15,060 nucleotides of DNA from Kiritimatiellales bacterium (GTDB lineage Bacteria; Verrucomicrobiota; Kiritimatiellia; Kiritimatiellales; Tichowtungiaceae), in the NCBI GenBank assembly GCA_041656295.1, contig JBBADV010000029.1:1-15060 (forward strand), read 5' to 3'. Position numbers and translations under genes: made by a program. Shown here one piece after another: positions 12,825-15,060 of the stretch. How positions within the stretch are numbered: position 1 is the stretch's first letter; each line of letters begins with the position of its first letter. The notes beneath the pieces were generated by a model. It was not told the origin of the DNA, did not search any database, and saw only the letters and a list, made by a program, of their open reading frames with translations.

Positions 12825-14474
12825 ATGAATACTTCTGCCGGAAATTTCATTTTTGATATTATCGACGCTGATCTGGCCGCCGGTAAACACAAAGAAATTA
12901 TCACCCGTTTCCCCCCCGAGCCGAATGGATACCTGCACATCGGGCACGCTAAAGCCATTTGCCTTGATTTCGGTGCTGCGTTGAAATACGGCGGCCGCTG
13001 CCACCTGCGGTTTGACGACACCAATCCGACTGCTGAAGACACCGAATATGTTGAGGCGATCAAAGAAGATATCCGCTGGCTTGGTTTCGACTGGGGCGAA
13101 CATCTCTATTTCGCATCCGATTATTTTGGAAAAATGTACGCCTGCGCCGTCAAACTCATCGAGCTCGGCAAAGCATACGTTTGTGAGTTGAGCGTCGATG
13201 AATTTAAAAAGTATCGCGGTGTCCCGGAAATACCGGGCAAAGAACCGCCGGGGCGCAGCCGTACTGTCGAGGAAAACCTTGCCCTGTTCACGCGTATGAA
13301 CGCCGGCGAGTTCCCGGACGGAACCTACGTTTTGCGCGCCAGAATCGATATGGCATCACCCAATCTGCACATGCGCGATCCGGCGCTCTATCGCATCAAA
13401 CACGCGCACCATCACAACACCGGTGATAAATGGTGCATCTATCCAATGTACGACTTTGCACACTGCCTTGAAGACTCTTTTGAGGGCATTACGCACTCGC
13501 TTTGTACGCTCGAATTTGCTGTCCATCGCCCGCTTTACGACTGGATACTCGAAACGCTTGGCATCTACCATTCGCGGCAATACGAATTCGCTCGGCTCAA
13601 CTTAACCTATACCGTCATGAGCAAGCGCAAACTGCTTGAACTCGTCCGTGGGAATCTTGTGCACGGCTGGGACGATCCGCGTCTGCCCACCCTCACCGGC
13701 ATGCGCCGGCGCGGCTATACACCGGAAGCCATTCGTTCCTTCTGTACTGAAATCGGTATCACCAAATTCGAGAGCCTCACCGATGTCGGACTGCTCGAAT
13801 ATCATGTCCGCACCGATCTGAACGAACGCGCGCCGCGCCGCATGGCTGTCATTGATCCGTTGAAAGTCGTCATCACCGACTACGAAAAAACCGGCGATGA
13901 ACTCGAACTGCCCAATCATCCGAACAAACCCGAAGCCGGCACGCGGAAAATAAATTTTGCACGGGAAATTTATATCGAGCGCGACGATTTCATGGAAGCT
14001 CCGCCGAATAAATTTTTCCGGCTGGCGCCCGGGCGTGAAGTCCGGTTGCGCGGTGCTTATTTCATTACATGTACCGGCGTCATCAAAGATGCTGCCGGAC
14101 ATATCGTTGAACTGCACTGTACGCACGACCCGGCCAGCCGCGGCGGCAATGCGCCGGACGGACGCAAAGTCAAAGGAACCATTCACTGGGTCTCCGCTGA
14201 ACACGGCATTGCAGCGGAATTCCGACTCTACGACCGCCTCTTTACCAGCGAAAACCCCGCCGCTGAAGAAGATGATTTTAAAACGTATCTGAATCCCGAT
14301 TCACTCAAAATTGCATACGGCTTTGTTGAACCGGTGCTCGCCGCTGAAAACGCCGGCGCACGGTTCCAGTTCGAGCGCATCGGATATTTCTGTGCCGACA
14401 CCGACACAACGCCGGAAAAACCTGTCTATAACCGTATTGTCGGTCTCAAAGATTCCTGGGCAAAGAAAAAGTAA
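12825..14474 (+). CDS. glnS: Glutaminyl-tRNA synthetase
   Basis: A 549-residue class I aminoacyl-tRNA synthetase that charges tRNA-Gln. The GlnRS form is distinguished from GluRS by PPEPNGYLHIGH (residues 30-41, the HIGH motif with PEPNG), by RFDDTNP at 62-68, and by the all-beta C-terminal anticodon-binding half starting near DPLKVVI. The KMSKS equivalent is VMSKR at 264-268. Length agrees with the ~554 residues of E. coli GlnRS, and no extra domain is fused. A GlnRS implies direct charging of tRNA-Gln, although a GatCAB route elsewhere is not excluded. It is divergent from cysK; an IS481 copy begins 52 bases after the stop, with no clear terminator between. Confidence 0.97.
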   Translation: MNTSAGNFIFDIIDADLAAGKHKEIITRFPPEPNGYLHIGHAKAICLDFGAALKYGGRCHLRFDDTNPTAEDTEYVEAIKEDIRWLGFDWGEHLYFASDYFGKMYACAVKLIELGKAYVCELSVDEFKKYRGVPEIPGKEPPGRSRTVEENLALFTRMNAGEFPDGTYVLRARIDMASPNLHMRDPALYRIKHAHHHNTGDKWCIYPMYDFAHCLEDSFEGITHSLCTLEFAVHRPLYDWILETLGIYHSRQYEFARLNLTYTVMSKRKLLELVRGNLVHGWDDPRLPTLTGMRRRGYTPEAIRSFCTEIGITKFESLTDVGLLEYHVRTDLNERAPRRMAVIDPLKVVITDYEKTGDELELPNHPNKPEAGTRKINFAREIYIERDDFMEAPPNKFFRLAPGREVRLRGAYFITCTGVIKDAAGHIVELHCTHDPASRGGNAPDGRKVKGTIHWVSAEHGIAAEFRLYDRLFTSENPAAEEDDFKTYLNPDSLKIAYGFVEPVLAAENAGARFQFERIGYFCADTDTTPEKPVYNRIVGLKDSWAKKK

Positions 14475-14526
14475 CACTCAGCATTCAAATACACCGATGT
14501 AACTGTTCCAACTGATTGTTGCTAGA

Positions 14527-14549
14527 TGTTTAGTCCCACAGTGTGCTGG
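14527..14549 (+). repeat. Left terminal inverted repeat of the right IS481-type element
   Basis: Begins TGTTTAGTCCCACAGTG and is the exact inverse of 120-142. Flanking bases (GCTAGA before it here, GCTGAA after the other copy) differ, as expected for two separate insertions. Confidence 0.85.
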
Positions 14550-14582
14550 AGTGATGTATAACGAGCTCCGGAGGGATGAATT

Positions 14583-15060
14583 ATGGGACAGATATTACAC
14601 GGATGCGCCCGTACGACTGAGGCGGTGCGTCGAACGATACAGCATCGTCAAGAGAGCCTGAGTGTTCTGGCACGGAGGTACGGTATTAACCCGAAAACCG
14701 TAGCGAAGCGTCGACAGCGCACAACGGTACAAAATGCCCCGATGGGGGCCCAGGCATCCTCGGTCAACGGTGCTGAGCAAGGAGGAAGAAGCCGCTTGCG
14801 CCGCTTTTCGGCAACACACGCTGCTTCCTCTCGATGATTGTCTTTACAGCTTGCAGATGGCCATACCTCATTTAACACGCTCCTCTCTGCATCGTTGCTG
14901 CCAACGTCATGGTATTCGCCGGCTGCCGGATACCAAAGATCCCCGGAGCAAACGGAAATTCAAAACCTGTCCAATCGAGTTTTTCCATATCGACATCGCT
15001 GAGGTTCGCACGGAAAAAGGCAGGTTATATATGTTTGCTGCCATTGACCGTACGTCAAAG
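14583..15060 (+). pseudogene. IS481-family transposase, N-terminal part, frameshifted
   Basis: From the ATG at 14583 the protein reads MGQILHGCARTTEAVRR, then SLSVLARRYGINPKTVAKRR, the N-terminal helix-turn-helix of the family. At a run of five G (14744-14748) the frame is lost and stops at 14837. Skipping one base, the frame starting at 14749 stays open to the window end and restores family sequence: PRSTVLSKEEE, then HTLLPLDDCLYSLQ, HLTRSSLHRCCQRHGI and FFHIDIAEVRTEKGRLYMFA, where the Asp of HID is the first DDE residue. This means one G too many. IS481 elements normally have a single unbroken frame, so this copy is probably inactive or contains a sequencing error. Confidence 0.85.

Larger units (their letters stand above)
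14527..15060 (+). mobile_element. IS481-family insertion sequence, left part (cut by window end)
   Basis: The left inverted repeat starts at 14527 and is identical over 23 bases to the inverted right end of the element at the window start. A GGAGGG ribosome binding site at 14570-14575 precedes the transposase ATG at 14583. The element is in the same orientation as the left-edge copy and was inserted 52 bases after glnS. Confidence 0.9.

Noticed and set aside
13602..14204. 200-codon minus-strand frame inside glnS
   Set aside because: glnS is certain in this region; long mirror frames are common opposite GC-rich codons.
14583..15060. Programmed ribosomal frameshift producing the transposase
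   Set aside because: The needed shift is +1 at a simple G run, without the slippery heptamer and structure typical of IS frameshifting, and IS481 transposases normally come from one frame.

Overview
This is a bacterial chromosomal window of roughly 50% GC. It is made almost entirely of housekeeping genes and is bracketed at both edges by pieces of the same IS481-family insertion sequence. A two-domain YidC with a large periplasmic region, two lipoproteins with lipoboxes and a LysM protein indicate a Gram-negative cell envelope. NIF-type Fe-S assembly (NifU/NifS), a class I HMG-CoA reductase, a GlnRS and dispersed palindromic repeats of a kind I associate with Kiritimatiellota/Verrucomicrobiota suggest the PVC superphylum. 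That placement is inference from memory of gene and repeat styles, not from a search.

Layout. Bases 1-142 are the right end of one IS481-type element. A tRNA-Ser(GCU) lies on the minus strand at 379-470. The plus strand then carries rpmH, rnpA, yidD and yidC, the classic ribosomal protein L34 / RNase P / membrane insertase cluster. The genes that usually follow (jag, mnmE) are absent; a coiled-coil + XRE helix-turn-helix protein and a SlyB-like glycine-zipper lipoprotein follow instead. From 4367 to 9450 everything is on the minus strand: nadA, nifU, nifS, purC and a XerC/XerD recombinase, read right to left. A small conserved-looking protein of unknown function is divergent from nadA. A second minus-strand group runs cysK, hmgA (HMG-CoA reductase) and a TPR/LysM lipoprotein, the last two overlapping by ATGA. 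glnS is divergent from cysK and runs right to a second IS481 copy, whose transposase is frameshifted within the visible part.

How the genes fit together. NifU and NifS build Fe-S clusters, NifS takes sulfur from cysteine, CysK makes cysteine, and NadA is a [4Fe-4S] enzyme. The 5-12 kb stretch is therefore loosely themed on sulfur and Fe-S supply, with purine synthesis and isoprenoid precursor synthesis alongside.

The most interesting structure is in the repeats rather than the genes. A double palindrome built from GCAGACA/TGTCTGC arms sits in frame inside nadA and adds about 26 residues between conserved motifs. A related copy near 4264-4361 forms the apparent terminator of the xer gene. A separate 81-bp inverted repeat lies exactly across the rnpA stop / yidD start and encodes the tail of one protein and the head of the other. 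I found no CRISPR array, prophage, restriction or defence system, and nothing I would call an undescribed multi-gene system.
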